From: an uncultured Oscillospiraceae bacterium
GTDB taxonomy: Bacteria > Bacillota > Clostridia > Oscillospirales > Oscillospiraceae
Reading direction: 5' to 3'
DNA length: 64,000 nt
Assembly: GCA_910585155.1 (NCBI GenBank)
Contig: CAJUEC010000011.1
Coordinates: 9,691 to 73,690 of the forward strand
Shown piece by piece: positions 36,497 through 45,193 of this stretch; positions within the stretch are counted from its first letter, which is position 1, and every line of letters begins with the position of its first letter. The notes under the pieces were generated by a model that saw nothing but the letters and a program-made list of their open reading frames with translations, searched no databases and had not been told where the DNA came from. A program made the position numbers and the translations under genes.

Positions 36497-37423
36497 ATGG
36501 CGGAGAACACCTATCATCCCATCGGCCAGCCCCAGCCCTACACAAACGGCTTTTTTGACGACGTCCCCGTTCCCACCCCCGGCTATGCCCTGATTTTGAC
36601 CAGCAGCAGGGACCAGGACCCCCCGCTGGTGATTGAAAGCGGCTCCGTTCCGGAAAAGCGGCGGGTCCGCCGGGGGCAGTACAATCAGACCACCCGGGTG
36701 GACGTGAGCGCCCATGAGATCAGCTTTGAGCTGGAGCTGCCCTCGGCGGACAGCATCTCCAGATTCTGCGTCAAGCTGAGCATGTCGGCCAGGGTCCGTG
36801 ATCCGTATCAGATCATGACGGACCACGTCACGGATGTGGCGGCCGCCGTGCGGAGCCAGCTGACCCCTCGGCTGGAGGACCTGGCCTGCGAGTACGTCCC
36901 GGAACAGCTCCAGGACCTGCGGAGAAAAATTCTGAGTTCCTTCTCGGACGTGGAGAACCTGCCCTGCGGCATCTCCCTGTCCAGCATCAGCGTGCAGGTG
37001 CGGCCCGACGCCAGCCATATCCGGCATCAGGAGCAGATTCAGGACCTGAAAAATAAGGAGCAGTATGAAATCATCCGCGCGGGCATCGCCGATACCCTGT
37101 CTCAGCGGTATCAGGACCCGCGCATACAGGCTTTCGCGGAATTTGCCGGCGGACAGATCACGGCGGAGGAGGCGGCCATGCGGATGCAGAAGCGGTCCGC
37201 CAAGGATTTCGACGAGTCCATGCGCCAGTACGCGGAGATTCTCAACCTGGTCAAGCAGGCCCAGGACATGGGCCTGGCGCCCCCCGAGGTGCTGGAGGAA
37301 AAGACCACCCAGCTGCTCTCCTCCATGGTGCGCACGGCGACGGCCAATACCCCCGGCCTGGAGACCGGCCCCGCGAAAAAGGGCCTGTTCAGCCCCCCTG
37401 AAGACGAGGACGACGATATCTAA
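36497..37423 (+). CDS. SPFH/band-7-like protein of TIR locus
   Basis: 308 residues. After a short N-terminal tail, residues about 60-200 have the pattern of an SPFH fold (ELELPSADSISRFCVKLSMSARVRDPYQIMTDHVTDVAAAVRSQL, then GISLSSISVQV), followed by a helical, Gln/Glu-rich coiled stretch (RHQEQIQDLKNKEQYEI) and a C-terminal acidic tail. No membrane anchor is visible. The SPFH call rests on pattern, not on a diagnostic motif. Start: ATG 36497 with AGGAGGG 11 nt upstream, or ATG 36473, which overlaps the preceding stop (ATGA) and would add eight residues. Coupling to the 532-residue protein implies they act together. Confidence 0.6.
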   Translation: MAENTYHPIGQPQPYTNGFFDDVPVPTPGYALILTSSRDQDPPLVIESGSVPEKRRVRRGQYNQTTRVDVSAHEISFELELPSADSISRFCVKLSMSARVRDPYQIMTDHVTDVAAAVRSQLTPRLEDLACEYVPEQLQDLRRKILSSFSDVENLPCGISLSSISVQVRPDASHIRHQEQIQDLKNKEQYEIIRAGIADTLSQRYQDPRIQAFAEFAGGQITAEEAAMRMQKRSAKDFDESMRQYAEILNLVKQAQDMGLAPPEVLEEKTTQLLSSMVRTATANTPGLETGPAKKGLFSPPEDEDDDI

Positions 37424-37600
37424 GAGCCTGTTTAATATCTCGAAGAATGCCAGCTGACGAGAGATTTTCTCGTCAGGCGAGGCGGGATTTTGCAGGAATA
37501 ATTGTGTTTATTTCAAGAAATCGCAACAAAATCATGGAGCGAAATTTCCGCAAGATGCCGCAGGCGCATTGAACCAGCGCTTCCCTAAGAAGCTGTACCG
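37424..37600. repeat. Degenerate MITE-related repeat
   Basis: The last part (from 37557) reads GCCGCAGGCGCATTGAACCAG..., like the middle of MITE copy 2, and ends in AGAAGCTGTACC (37588-37599), the family's terminal sequence. The left part is different and shows no matching end, so this is a fragment or a composite. Confidence 0.5.
37454..37476 (+). terminator. Hairpin after SPFH-like gene
   Basis: CTGACGAGA/TCTCGTCAG stem, 5-nt loop, no clear T-run; attenuator or part of a repeat. Confidence 0.35.
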
Positions 37601-37659
37601 CATCCCCTCTCTCCCCCGGCGTCACTCCCAGCGCCCATTCCCTGGAAGGAGGAATCGAC

Positions 37660-38475
37660 GTGGTTCATCAATTTTTGGACGTGGCTCAGACGTTTTACTA
37701 CGGCCTCTGGGCAAACCTGCGCGAGCTCCCTCTGCTGTATCGGGCCGCCATCGTGGTGCTGGCCGCCGTGTGCCTGGCCTGGCTCGCCGCCCGGCCCATC
37801 CTCCTGAAGCTGCTGTCCTGGCTGCTGCGCCTGCTGGCCCTTGGCGTCAAGGGGCTGTGCCTTTGGGGGGAGCTGCTCCTCTCCCCCCTGTCCAGGCGGT
37901 CCCCCGATCGCTACGTGCAGCTGTGCAACCGCTGGAACGGCGCCATGGGCCAATGGCACACCCGGCTGACCCAGTGGGCCAAGCAGGTCTCCCAGGTGGA
38001 GCCCCACATTGGAAGGGCCGTGGCCCTCTATCTGGCCCTCATGGTTTTGATCTGTCTGCCCACGTGGGTAAGACCCTTCGTATCCGGGCAATATATCCCA
38101 TACCTGTCCTTCGCCGCCCAGGCCTATCAGCGGCTGGAGGCGCCGGCCCTGCAAGCGGCGGCGGCCTATGAGCCCCTCATCCTCCTGGAGCCCAGGCAGA
38201 GCCCCAGCCAGGAGGAGCTGGAGTCGGAGCCCCCGGAGAGCCCGCCCCAGGAGGTCTGGCTGTCCCTGTCCAGCCAGGGCCGCCGGGGGACCAACGTCCG
38301 GGAGGGGCCGGGCAAGGGCCACTCCGTGCTCACCGTCATTTCCGGCGGTGAGGAGGTCCTCTACCTGGGCGACCAGTCGGACGGCTGGGTCCACATCTGC
38401 CTGTCCGACGGGAGGGAGGGGTGGATCTACCACAATCTTCTCTCGCCGCTCCCCCAGGAGGAGGACGCGCCCTAG
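37660..38475 (+). CDS. Membrane protein with C-terminal SH3b domain
   Basis: 271 residues. Hydrophobic segments at about 25-65 and 120-140, an acidic/Pro linker (QSPSQEELESEPPESPPQE), and a C-terminal bacterial SH3 domain (GTNVREGPGKGHSVLTVISGGEEVLYLGDQSDGWVHICLSDGREGWIY), a fold often used to bind peptidoglycan. The linker and SH3 domain should face the wall. GTG start, GGAAGGAGG seven nt upstream. It follows the SPFH-like gene by 236 bp and could be the membrane component of the same system, or an independent wall protein. Confidence 0.8.
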   Translation: MVHQFLDVAQTFYYGLWANLRELPLLYRAAIVVLAAVCLAWLAARPILLKLLSWLLRLLALGVKGLCLWGELLLSPLSRRSPDRYVQLCNRWNGAMGQWHTRLTQWAKQVSQVEPHIGRAVALYLALMVLICLPTWVRPFVSGQYIPYLSFAAQAYQRLEAPALQAAAAYEPLILLEPRQSPSQEELESEPPESPPQEVWLSLSSQGRRGTNVREGPGKGHSVLTVISGGEEVLYLGDQSDGWVHICLSDGREGWIYHNLLSPLPQEEDAP

Positions 38476-38530
38476 AACACTGCCAGCCCCCATATCCCGT
38501 CGTGAATACAGCTTCCCAGGAGGAAATAAC

Positions 38531-40150
38531 ATGGAGAACAAGGACACCGCCCCGCGCAGGCTCGGGACCATGCTGGACTGCTCCCGGAACGCGGTGATGA
38601 CGGTGGACGCCGTCAAAACCTGGATCGGCATCACCGCCCAGCTGGGGTACAATACCCTCATGCTGTACACCGAGGACACCTACGAGGTGCCGGGGGAGCC
38701 CTATTTTGGCTACGCCCGGGGCCGGTACAGCCAGGCGGAGCTGACGGAGATCGACGCCTGCGCCCGGGCGAACGGGATGGAGCTCATCCCCTGCATCCAG
38801 ACCCTGGCCCACCTTAACGCCATCGCCCGCTGGCCCGAGTACCGGGAGCACATGGACGCCCAAGACATCCTGCTGGCCGGAGATGAGCGGAGCTATGCGC
38901 TGATTGAGCGGATGTTTGAGACCATCGCGGCCTGCTTCACCTCCAAATGCGTCCACATCGGCATGGACGAGGCCCACCTCTTCGGCCGGGGGCGGTATCT
39001 GGACCTCCACGGGGCGGTGGACCGCACACAGGCCCTCCTGGACCACCTGAACCGGGTGGCGGAGCTCGGGGCGCGGCACGGCCTGGAGCTCATCATGTGG
39101 TCGGACATGTTCTACCGCCTGGCCGCCGGCGGGGAGTATTACGCCGTCGATGCCCAGATCGATGACAGCGTGGGCCGGAAGATCCCCGCCAACGTGGAGC
39201 TGGTCTACTGGGACTACTACACCACCGACCCCGCCCGCTATGGCCAGATGCTGAAAAACCACGCCGCCATCAAGCCGGGGACCTGGTTCGCCGGGGGGCT
39301 GTGGTGCTGGGAGGGCTTCGCGCCCCACAACGGGTTCAGCATCCGGGCCACCGAGGCCGCCCTGAAGGCCTGCGGGGACAACGGCGTCCGGGACATGTTC
39401 TTCACCCTCTGGGGGGACGACGGGGCGGAGTGCTCCCGCTTCGCCCTGCTTCCCGCCCTGTTCTACGCCGCCCAGCGCGCCCGGGGGAACGCCGACCAGG
39501 CGGACATCCAGCGGCGGTTTGAGGCGCAGTTCGGCGTCTCCTGGGACACCTTCCTGCTGCTGGACCTGCCGGGCAGCCCCAACGACCAGAAGGGGGTTGT
39601 CAACAGCGAGAAGTACCTGCTCTACAACGACCCCCTTCAGGGCCTTTTGGACTCCACCCTCTCCGGCGGCGAGGGGGAGCGGTTCGCCCGATGCGCCCGC
39701 GCCCTGGAGGCCGCCCCGGAGACGGGCCGGTGGGACTACCTGTTCCGCACCCAGCGGGCCCTGTGCCGGGTGCTGGAGGTGAAGGCGGAGCTGGGCCTGC
39801 GCACCCGGGCAGCCTACCGCTCTGGGGACCGGGGGGCGCTGGCCGCCCTGCTGTCCGACTACCAGGCGGCGGAGGAGCGGCTGGAGGAGTTTTACGAGGC
39901 CCTCCGCGCCCAGTGGGACCGGGAGAACAAGCGCACCGGCTTCGAGGTGCAGGACATCCGGCTGGGCGGGCTGGGGCGGCGCATGCGCCACTGCCGGACC
40001 ATTCTCAAGGACTATCTGGAGGGCAGGCTCTCCCGCATTGAGGAGCTGGAGGAGCCCCTGCTGGACTTTGCCGGCGGTGGGAGCGCCCTTGCCCAGCGGC
40101 CCGTGCTCTTCAACAACTGGCGGCAGACCGCCACGGCCAACGTCCTGTGA
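38531..40150 (+). CDS. GH20 beta-N-acetylhexosaminidase, cytoplasmic
   Basis: 539 residues, family 20 TIM barrel with the catalytic Asp146-Glu147 pair in HIGMDEAHLFG, preceded by LGYNTLMLYTEDTYEVPGEPYFGYARGRY and followed by WSDMFYRL and LWGDDGAECSRF. No signal peptide, so it should cleave imported GlcNAc/GalNAc-containing sugars inside the cell. ATG 38531 with GGAGG seven nt upstream, 55 bp behind the SH3b gene; much of the long open frame upstream of this ATG is the shadow of that gene. Followed by a terminator. Confidence 0.93.
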   Translation: MENKDTAPRRLGTMLDCSRNAVMTVDAVKTWIGITAQLGYNTLMLYTEDTYEVPGEPYFGYARGRYSQAELTEIDACARANGMELIPCIQTLAHLNAIARWPEYREHMDAQDILLAGDERSYALIERMFETIAACFTSKCVHIGMDEAHLFGRGRYLDLHGAVDRTQALLDHLNRVAELGARHGLELIMWSDMFYRLAAGGEYYAVDAQIDDSVGRKIPANVELVYWDYYTTDPARYGQMLKNHAAIKPGTWFAGGLWCWEGFAPHNGFSIRATEAALKACGDNGVRDMFFTLWGDDGAECSRFALLPALFYAAQRARGNADQADIQRRFEAQFGVSWDTFLLLDLPGSPNDQKGVVNSEKYLLYNDPLQGLLDSTLSGGEGERFARCARALEAAPETGRWDYLFRTQRALCRVLEVKAELGLRTRAAYRSGDRGALAALLSDYQAAEERLEEFYEALRAQWDRENKRTGFEVQDIRLGGLGRRMRHCRTILKDYLEGRLSRIEELEEPLLDFAGGGSALAQRPVLFNNWRQTATANVL

Positions 40151-40180
40151 CGGCGGGCTGGACCATCCATCCAATAAACC

Positions 40181-40219
40181 GCGGGGCGGGCGTCCACGAC
40201 CGGACGCCCGCCCCGCTTT
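40181..40219 (+). terminator. Terminator after GH20 gene
   Basis: 15-bp GC stem (40181-40195 and 40202-40216) followed by TTT. Confidence 0.75.
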
Positions 40220-40333
40220 GTCCGCCGCCCCGGCATAGTTCCAAAAGTTTCGCCATGCCCCCTGCGGGAACCGTCGAAATAGACAACCCGGAGGGGGCTT
40301 TCCTGTGACAAACGCAGAAATTATCGAAAGTGG

Positions 40334-40361
40334 TTGCAATTGGCAGGAAATGCTGTATACT
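40334..40361 (+). promoter_or_regulatory. Promoter of TetR gene
   Basis: TTGCAA, 16-nt spacer, TATACT, about 45 nt before the TetR start and immediately before a palindrome. Confidence 0.7.
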
Positions 40362-40363
40362 GG

Positions 40364-40386
40364 AATTGTCAGTCGAACTGACAATT
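40364..40386 (+). promoter_or_regulatory. Palindromic TetR operator
   Basis: Perfect inverted repeat with arms AATTGTCAGT and ACTGACAATT around CGA, lying on the transcription start. This is the classic position for autorepression by the TetR protein encoded next. Confidence 0.8.
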
Positions 40387-40404
40387 TTTCGCGGAGGTCG
40401 CGCC

Positions 40405-41058
40405 ATGGCAGATCAATCGGCCCCTTCCAAGCGCTCCAGGCGGGAGACCAACCGGGAGCGGGTGATCGCCCAGGCCCTGAACTGCTTTGTGGAGCAGGGG
40501 ATTGAGGCGGCAAAGATATCGGAGATCGCCCAGCGGGCCGGCCTCACGGAGCGCAGCGTGTACCGCTACTTCGCCACCAAGGCGGATCTGGTGCTGGAAA
40601 CGGCGCTGCTGTTCTGGTCGGAGAGCATGCGGCAGGTGGACGCCCAGGCGCAGCGGGAGCTGAGCCGGAACATGTGCGGCGCGGAGCGGATCAGCAAAAT
40701 TCTGCGGGGCTACGCCCAGCTGTACTTCACCCACCGGCAGACCCTGGTCTTTGTCCATGAGGCTGAGGCCTATCTGAACCGCTGCGGCAAGGCGCTGCTG
40801 GTGGAAAACAAGCCCCCCGCCGCCTTTGAGGCCCGCGTGGGCCCGCTGTCCGCCGCCATCCACCAGGGGCTGGAGGACGGCAGCATCCGCACCGACATCA
40901 ACGTGGCCACCCTCTACTACAACACCTATGACGCCATGCTGGGCCTGATCCAGAAGCTGGCCATCGGCGGCCGGACCGACTCCGGCGATGAGGAAAACGC
41001 CAGAATCCGGCTGGACCAGTTCTTCCAGATGCTGGAGAGCTTTTATCGGAAGCGGTAG
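40405..41058 (+). CDS. TetR-family repressor
   Basis: 217 residues. N-terminal HTH (RERVIAQALNCFVEQGIEAAKISEIAQRAGLTERSVYRYFATKADLV) and a ligand-binding helical domain. I use ATG 40405 with GGAGG seven nt upstream, not the longer frame that runs through the operator. It likely represses itself through the palindrome at 40364 and, by position, the large redox operon that starts 220 bp downstream; its inducer would then be the operon's substrate or product. Confidence 0.93.
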   Translation: MADQSAPSKRSRRETNRERVIAQALNCFVEQGIEAAKISEIAQRAGLTERSVYRYFATKADLVLETALLFWSESMRQVDAQAQRELSRNMCGAERISKILRGYAQLYFTHRQTLVFVHEAEAYLNRCGKALLVENKPPAAFEARVGPLSAAIHQGLEDGSIRTDINVATLYYNTYDAMLGLIQKLAIGGRTDSGDEENARIRLDQFFQMLESFYRKR

Positions 41059-41278
41059 GCGCCCCCAGCCACGGACGCGGCGCCGTTTTCAGCCTCAGTA
41101 CCTGTATTCGCAGCCTCAGCCGCCGCCCGGGCGGACCTTTTCCACCATGCCGCACGCAGGACCAGTCCTCCCGCAGCATCCGCCCCGCCCCATGGAAAAG
41201 GCCCCCGCCCCGCCGGCGTCCCCCGGCTGTGGATGCAGGTTTTTTTATTTAAATTTGAACAAGGAGAGGATGAGCGCA

Positions 41279-43945
41279 ATGGCCCTGAGGCCCAAGATCG
41301 TCAAGCTCGCCAAAATGGTGGGCGGCCTGACCGGTATGGTCAACCGCATCGACGAGAACGCCCCGGAATACTACGCGCTGGAGTGCGTGGTGTCCGACGA
41401 GCAGGCGGAGGTGGCGCTGCAGCTGGGACTGCGCAAGGAGCGGACAGCCCAGTATGTGGCGGAAAAATGCGGGAAATCCCTGGAGGAGACCCAAAAGATC
41501 CTGATGGAGCTGGCCCAGATCGGCGTGTGCAAGGTATACCACAACGAGGCGGGGCAGGAGGTGTTCCTGGTGCAGATCTTCGCGCCGGGCATCCTGGAAA
41601 TGATGGTGAATAACGACCAGCAGGTGAAGGCCCACCCCCAGATCGGGAAGGCCTTTGAGGAGTACACCCGCCTGCGCATCGCCAGCATCGCCCCCAACCT
41701 GCCCATGGGCACCGGCATGATGCGGGTGATCCCCATCGAGACCGCCATCTCCGCCGACACCCAGAGCGTGCCCTACGAGCGCCTGTCCTACTACCTGGAC
41801 AAGTACGACACCTTCTCCGTCTCCGACTGCTCCTGCCGGAAATCCCGGCGGGTGCTGGGCCAGGGCTGCGGCCACCTGGAGCACGAGATGTGCATCCAGA
41901 TGGGCACCGGCGCGGAGTACTACATCCGCACCGGCCGGGCCCGGCAGATCACCCGGCAGGAGGCGGTGGATATCCTGCGCAGGGCGGAGGAAAACGGCCT
42001 GATGCACCAGATCCCCAACATCGAGGGCCTGGGGGAGTCCGCCGCCATCTGCAACTGCTGCTCCTGCTCCTGCTTCGCCATGCGGGTGGCCACCATGTTC
42101 CGCTCGCCGGACGCCATCCGCTCCAACTACGTCTCCCAGGTGGACACGGAGCAGTGCGTGGCCTGCGGGCAGTGCGTGGAAAACTGCCCCACCAACGCCC
42201 TGCGGCTGGGCCAGAAGCTGTGCGCCAAGCAGCCCGTGCCGGAGAAGCCCTATGACAAGGTCCGGGACCACGTCTGGGGGGAGAAGAACTGGAACGTGGA
42301 CTACCGGGAGAACCGGGTGGACGTGGCGGAGAGCGGCACCTCCCCCTGCAAGACCGCCTGCCCCGCCCACATCGCGGTGCAGGGCTATATCAAGCTGGCC
42401 GCCCAGGGCAAGTACACCCAGGCGCTGGAGCTCATCAAGAAGGAGAACCCCTTCCCGGCGGTGTGCGGCCGGATCTGCCCCAGGAGCTGCGAGTCCGCCT
42501 GCACCCGGGGGGATGTGGACGAGCCCATCGCCATCGACGAGATCAAGAAATTCATCGCCGACCAGGACCTGAACGAGGCCAGCCGGTTCATCCCCCAAAA
42601 GCGCCACGACTACCAGAAGCCGGTGGCGGTGGTGGGCGCCGGCCCGGCGGGCATGTCCTGCGCCTACTACCTGGCGCTGGACGGCTACCGGGTCACGGTG
42701 TTTGAAAAGCTGGACCGGCCCGGCGGAATGCTCACCATGGGCATACCCGGCTTCCGGCTGGAGAAAAACGTGGTGGAGGCGGAAATTCAGGTGCTGCGCC
42801 AGCTGGGAGTGGAGTTCCGCACCGGCGTGGAGGTGGGCCGGGACGTGACCATTCAGGAGCTGCGCCGGCAGGGCTTCCAGGCCTTCTACCTGGCCATCGG
42901 GGCCCAGGGCGGCAGGCGGCTGAACATACCCGGGGAGGATGCCCGGGGCGTCGCCGCCGGCGTGGAGTTCCTGCGGAGCGTCAACCTGGGGGACATCCCC
43001 CCCATGGCGGGCAGGACCGTGGTCATCGGCGGCGGCAATGTGGCCATCGACGTGGCCCGGGCCGCCGTCCGAACGGACAGCAGCCAGGTGGAGCTGTACT
43101 GTTTGGAGCGGCGGGAGGAGATGCCCGCCCTGCCTGAGGAGATCCACGAGGCCGAGCAGGAGGGCATCGCCATCCGCAACAGCTACGGCCCCAGGGAGAT
43201 TCTGGTGCGGGACGGCAGGGCCGCCGGGGTGGTGTTCCAGCGGTGCGTCCGGGTATTTGACGAAGAGGGCCGCTTTGCCCCCCAGTTTGACGAGAGCGAC
43301 ACCCTCACAGTGGAGGCCGACCACGTGCTTGTGAGCGTGGGCCAGAGCATCCAGTGGGGCGGCCTGCTGGAGGGCACCGCCGTGGCCACCCGGCCCAACG
43401 GCGCCGCCCAGGCCGACTCCTTCACCTACCAGACCGCCGAGCCGGACATCTTTGTGGGGGGCGACGCCTATACCGGCCCCCGGTTCGCCATCGACGCCAT
43501 CGCCGCCGGCAAGGAGGCGGCCATCTCCATCCACCGGTTTGTCCAGCCCGGCCAGAGCCTGACCTACGGCCGCGACCGCCGGGAGTACCGCAGCTTTGAC
43601 AAGGACAACGTGGTGCTGGAGGGCTTTGACCGGATGCCCCGGCAGCGGGCCGGCCACTCCCCCCGGGCGGACGCCGCCTTCGGCGACCCCCGGCTCACCT
43701 TCACCGAGGAGCAGATGCGCCAGGAGACCCAGCGCTGCCTGGGCTGCGGCGCGGTGCAGGTGGACGAGTACATGTGCGTGGGCTGCGGCCAGTGCACCAC
43801 CAAGTGTAAGTTCGACGCCATCAGCCTGCGGCGGAAGTACGACGAGTTTGCCCCGGTGTTTGAAAAGCTCCCCATCGCGGTGGCCAAGTACGCGGTGAAG
43901 CGCACCGGCAGGATCGCCGCCTCCGCCCTGAAGAAAGGGGGGTAG
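41279..43945 (+). CDS. Large Fe-S/FAD oxidoreductase (GltD-like with ferredoxin domains)
   Basis: 888 residues, cytoplasmic. An N-terminal region of about 280 residues with Cys clusters (DCSCRKS, GCGHLEHEMC, CNCCSCSCF) leads into a 4Fe-4S ferredoxin segment (CVACGQCVENCPTNAL), a glutamate-synthase-small-subunit-like Fe-S domain (CPAHIAVQGYIKLA...CGRICPRSCESAC), FAD and NAD(P) Rossmann motifs (VAVVGAGPAGMSCAYYL; VVIGGGNVAIDVA; FVGGDAYTGPRFAIDAI) and a final cluster (CVGCGQCTTKCKFDAI). It should move electrons between NAD(P)H and ferredoxin-like carriers. ATG 41279 is nine nt from AGGAGAGG; ATG 41270 is too close. First gene of the redox operon. Confidence 0.9.
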   Translation: MALRPKIVKLAKMVGGLTGMVNRIDENAPEYYALECVVSDEQAEVALQLGLRKERTAQYVAEKCGKSLEETQKILMELAQIGVCKVYHNEAGQEVFLVQIFAPGILEMMVNNDQQVKAHPQIGKAFEEYTRLRIASIAPNLPMGTGMMRVIPIETAISADTQSVPYERLSYYLDKYDTFSVSDCSCRKSRRVLGQGCGHLEHEMCIQMGTGAEYYIRTGRARQITRQEAVDILRRAEENGLMHQIPNIEGLGESAAICNCCSCSCFAMRVATMFRSPDAIRSNYVSQVDTEQCVACGQCVENCPTNALRLGQKLCAKQPVPEKPYDKVRDHVWGEKNWNVDYRENRVDVAESGTSPCKTACPAHIAVQGYIKLAAQGKYTQALELIKKENPFPAVCGRICPRSCESACTRGDVDEPIAIDEIKKFIADQDLNEASRFIPQKRHDYQKPVAVVGAGPAGMSCAYYLALDGYRVTVFEKLDRPGGMLTMGIPGFRLEKNVVEAEIQVLRQLGVEFRTGVEVGRDVTIQELRRQGFQAFYLAIGAQGGRRLNIPGEDARGVAAGVEFLRSVNLGDIPPMAGRTVVIGGGNVAIDVARAAVRTDSSQVELYCLERREEMPALPEEIHEAEQEGIAIRNSYGPREILVRDGRAAGVVFQRCVRVFDEEGRFAPQFDESDTLTVEADHVLVSVGQSIQWGGLLEGTAVATRPNGAAQADSFTYQTAEPDIFVGGDAYTGPRFAIDAIAAGKEAAISIHRFVQPGQSLTYGRDRREYRSFDKDNVVLEGFDRMPRQRAGHSPRADAAFGDPRLTFTEEQMRQETQRCLGCGAVQVDEYMCVGCGQCTTKCKFDAISLRRKYDEFAPVFEKLPIAVAKYAVKRTGRIAASALKKGG

Positions 43946-43947
43946 AC

Positions 43948-44289
43948 ATGCATGAGCTGGGTCTGCTCAGCGCCATGGTGAAAACCATCGAGGGCATCGC
44001 CCGAGAGGAGGAGCTGGAGCGGGTGGAAAAGATCGTCCTCCAGGTGGGCGAGCTGTCCGGCGTCGTGCCCGCCTATCTGGAGTCCTGCTACCCGGCTGCG
44101 GTGTACAAGACCTTCATGGAGGACACCGCGCTGGAGCTGGAGATCATCCCGGGCATCGCCCGGTGCGGCTGCTGCGGCCGGGAATTCAACGCGGTGGCGG
44201 AGGACCTGAGGTGCCCGGACTGCGGGGGCGTCCAGCTGACGGCGCTCAGCGGTACGGAGCTGATGATTAAGGAGATACTTGGCTGTTGA
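43948..44289 (+). CDS. hypA: HypA/HybF-like nickel metallochaperone
   Basis: 113 residues, the usual HypA length. Begins MHELGLLSAMV with the nickel-binding Met-His-Glu start; zinc site CGCC...CPDC. HypA inserts Ni into NiFe hydrogenase with HypB, but no hydrogenase, hypB or slyD lies in the window. Two bp after the large oxidoreductase gene, so certainly co-expressed with it; the metal may be delivered to a partner of this operon. The family call is firm; the role here is not. Confidence 0.9.
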   Translation: MHELGLLSAMVKTIEGIAREEELERVEKIVLQVGELSGVVPAYLESCYPAAVYKTFMEDTALELEIIPGIARCGCCGREFNAVAEDLRCPDCGGVQLTALSGTELMIKEILGC

Positions 44290-44321
44290 GAAAGGGGTAG
44301 AAAACCATGGGAGGAACGACT

Positions 44322-45182
44322 ATGCAGAACAAACGCGTGTCAAATTCCAGCATTGAGGTGCTGTTCAAGTGGATCATGTTCACCGCGGCCATCACCGGCA
44401 TGGCCATCGCCGCCGCATTTTATCCCCTGCAGGGCAATGTCCCGCTGATTGTGGTGCCCTCCATCCTGGTGCTGATCTTCTGCAAGCCCGTGTTCTTTGA
44501 GCGGCTGAAGCTCACCACCCTGCTGCTCATGCGGGTGCTCATCGTGCTGGCGGCGCTGCGGCTGTTCAACCCCCAGGTCTATGTGGACTGCATCATGCTG
44601 ATGCTCATCGTCAACATCCTGGAGGCCACCTTCACCGACCTGCTCCGGCACAAGAAGTATTTCAACGCGGTGTCCGGCTTCGCCCTGGCGCTGGGGGTCA
44701 TCACCCTGCGGGGGCTGTGGCAGTTCGACGCCCCCTTCGGAGACTACTACCTGGCCCGGGGCGCGCTGCCCGTCATCACCATCATGTACGCCCTGGCCTA
44801 CACCCTTTGGAACTGGATCTTCGTGACCAACGAGTTCTCCTCCTCCGTGGCGCTGATGCACGTGGGCTTCCTGGGCGCACCCCTGATCGGCTCGCTGTGC
44901 ACCCTGGGGCTGGGCGTCTATGGCGGCATCGGCATGTGGCTGCTGCTGCGGGCCAACTCCCTGTCCATCGGCGGGTGGCTCCAGATCGGGGCAAAGGACT
45001 GGTTCGAGCGGGAGTTCTACCATGAAAAATTTGACCGGTTCGTGGCCTGGACCAAGGGGAGAACGGTACAGATTGTGTGCATGGTCATCAATCTGGCGCT
45101 GATCGCCGCCTGCATCGTGCTGATGCTGCAAAACGGCGGAATCACCTTTGAGTTCGCCCCCCTGGCCGCGCCCGGCAGATGA
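44322..45182 (+). CDS. Polytopic membrane protein of redox operon (paralogue A)
   Basis: 286 residues, about eight hydrophobic segments. ATG 44322 has GGAGG seven nt upstream; ATG 44307 is possible. Two intramembrane motifs, NILEATFTD (from Asn98) and AYTLWNWIFVTNEF (from Ala159), reappear in the operon's last gene as NILEAIYRD and AYDLWNVAYCYN, so the two are distant paralogues, probably DUF5692-like. Buried Glu/Asp/Asn suggest cofactor or substrate binding. Function unknown; position inside the operon implies a membrane partner for the flavoproteins. Its stop overlaps an ATG of the next frame. Confidence 0.78.
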   Translation: MQNKRVSNSSIEVLFKWIMFTAAITGMAIAAAFYPLQGNVPLIVVPSILVLIFCKPVFFERLKLTTLLLMRVLIVLAALRLFNPQVYVDCIMLMLIVNILEATFTDLLRHKKYFNAVSGFALALGVITLRGLWQFDAPFGDYYLARGALPVITIMYALAYTLWNWIFVTNEFSSSVALMHVGFLGAPLIGSLCTLGLGVYGGIGMWLLLRANSLSIGGWLQIGAKDWFEREFYHEKFDRFVAWTKGRTVQIVCMVINLALIAACIVLMLQNGGITFEFAPLAAPGR

Positions 45183-45193
45183 GGAGCGTTTCT

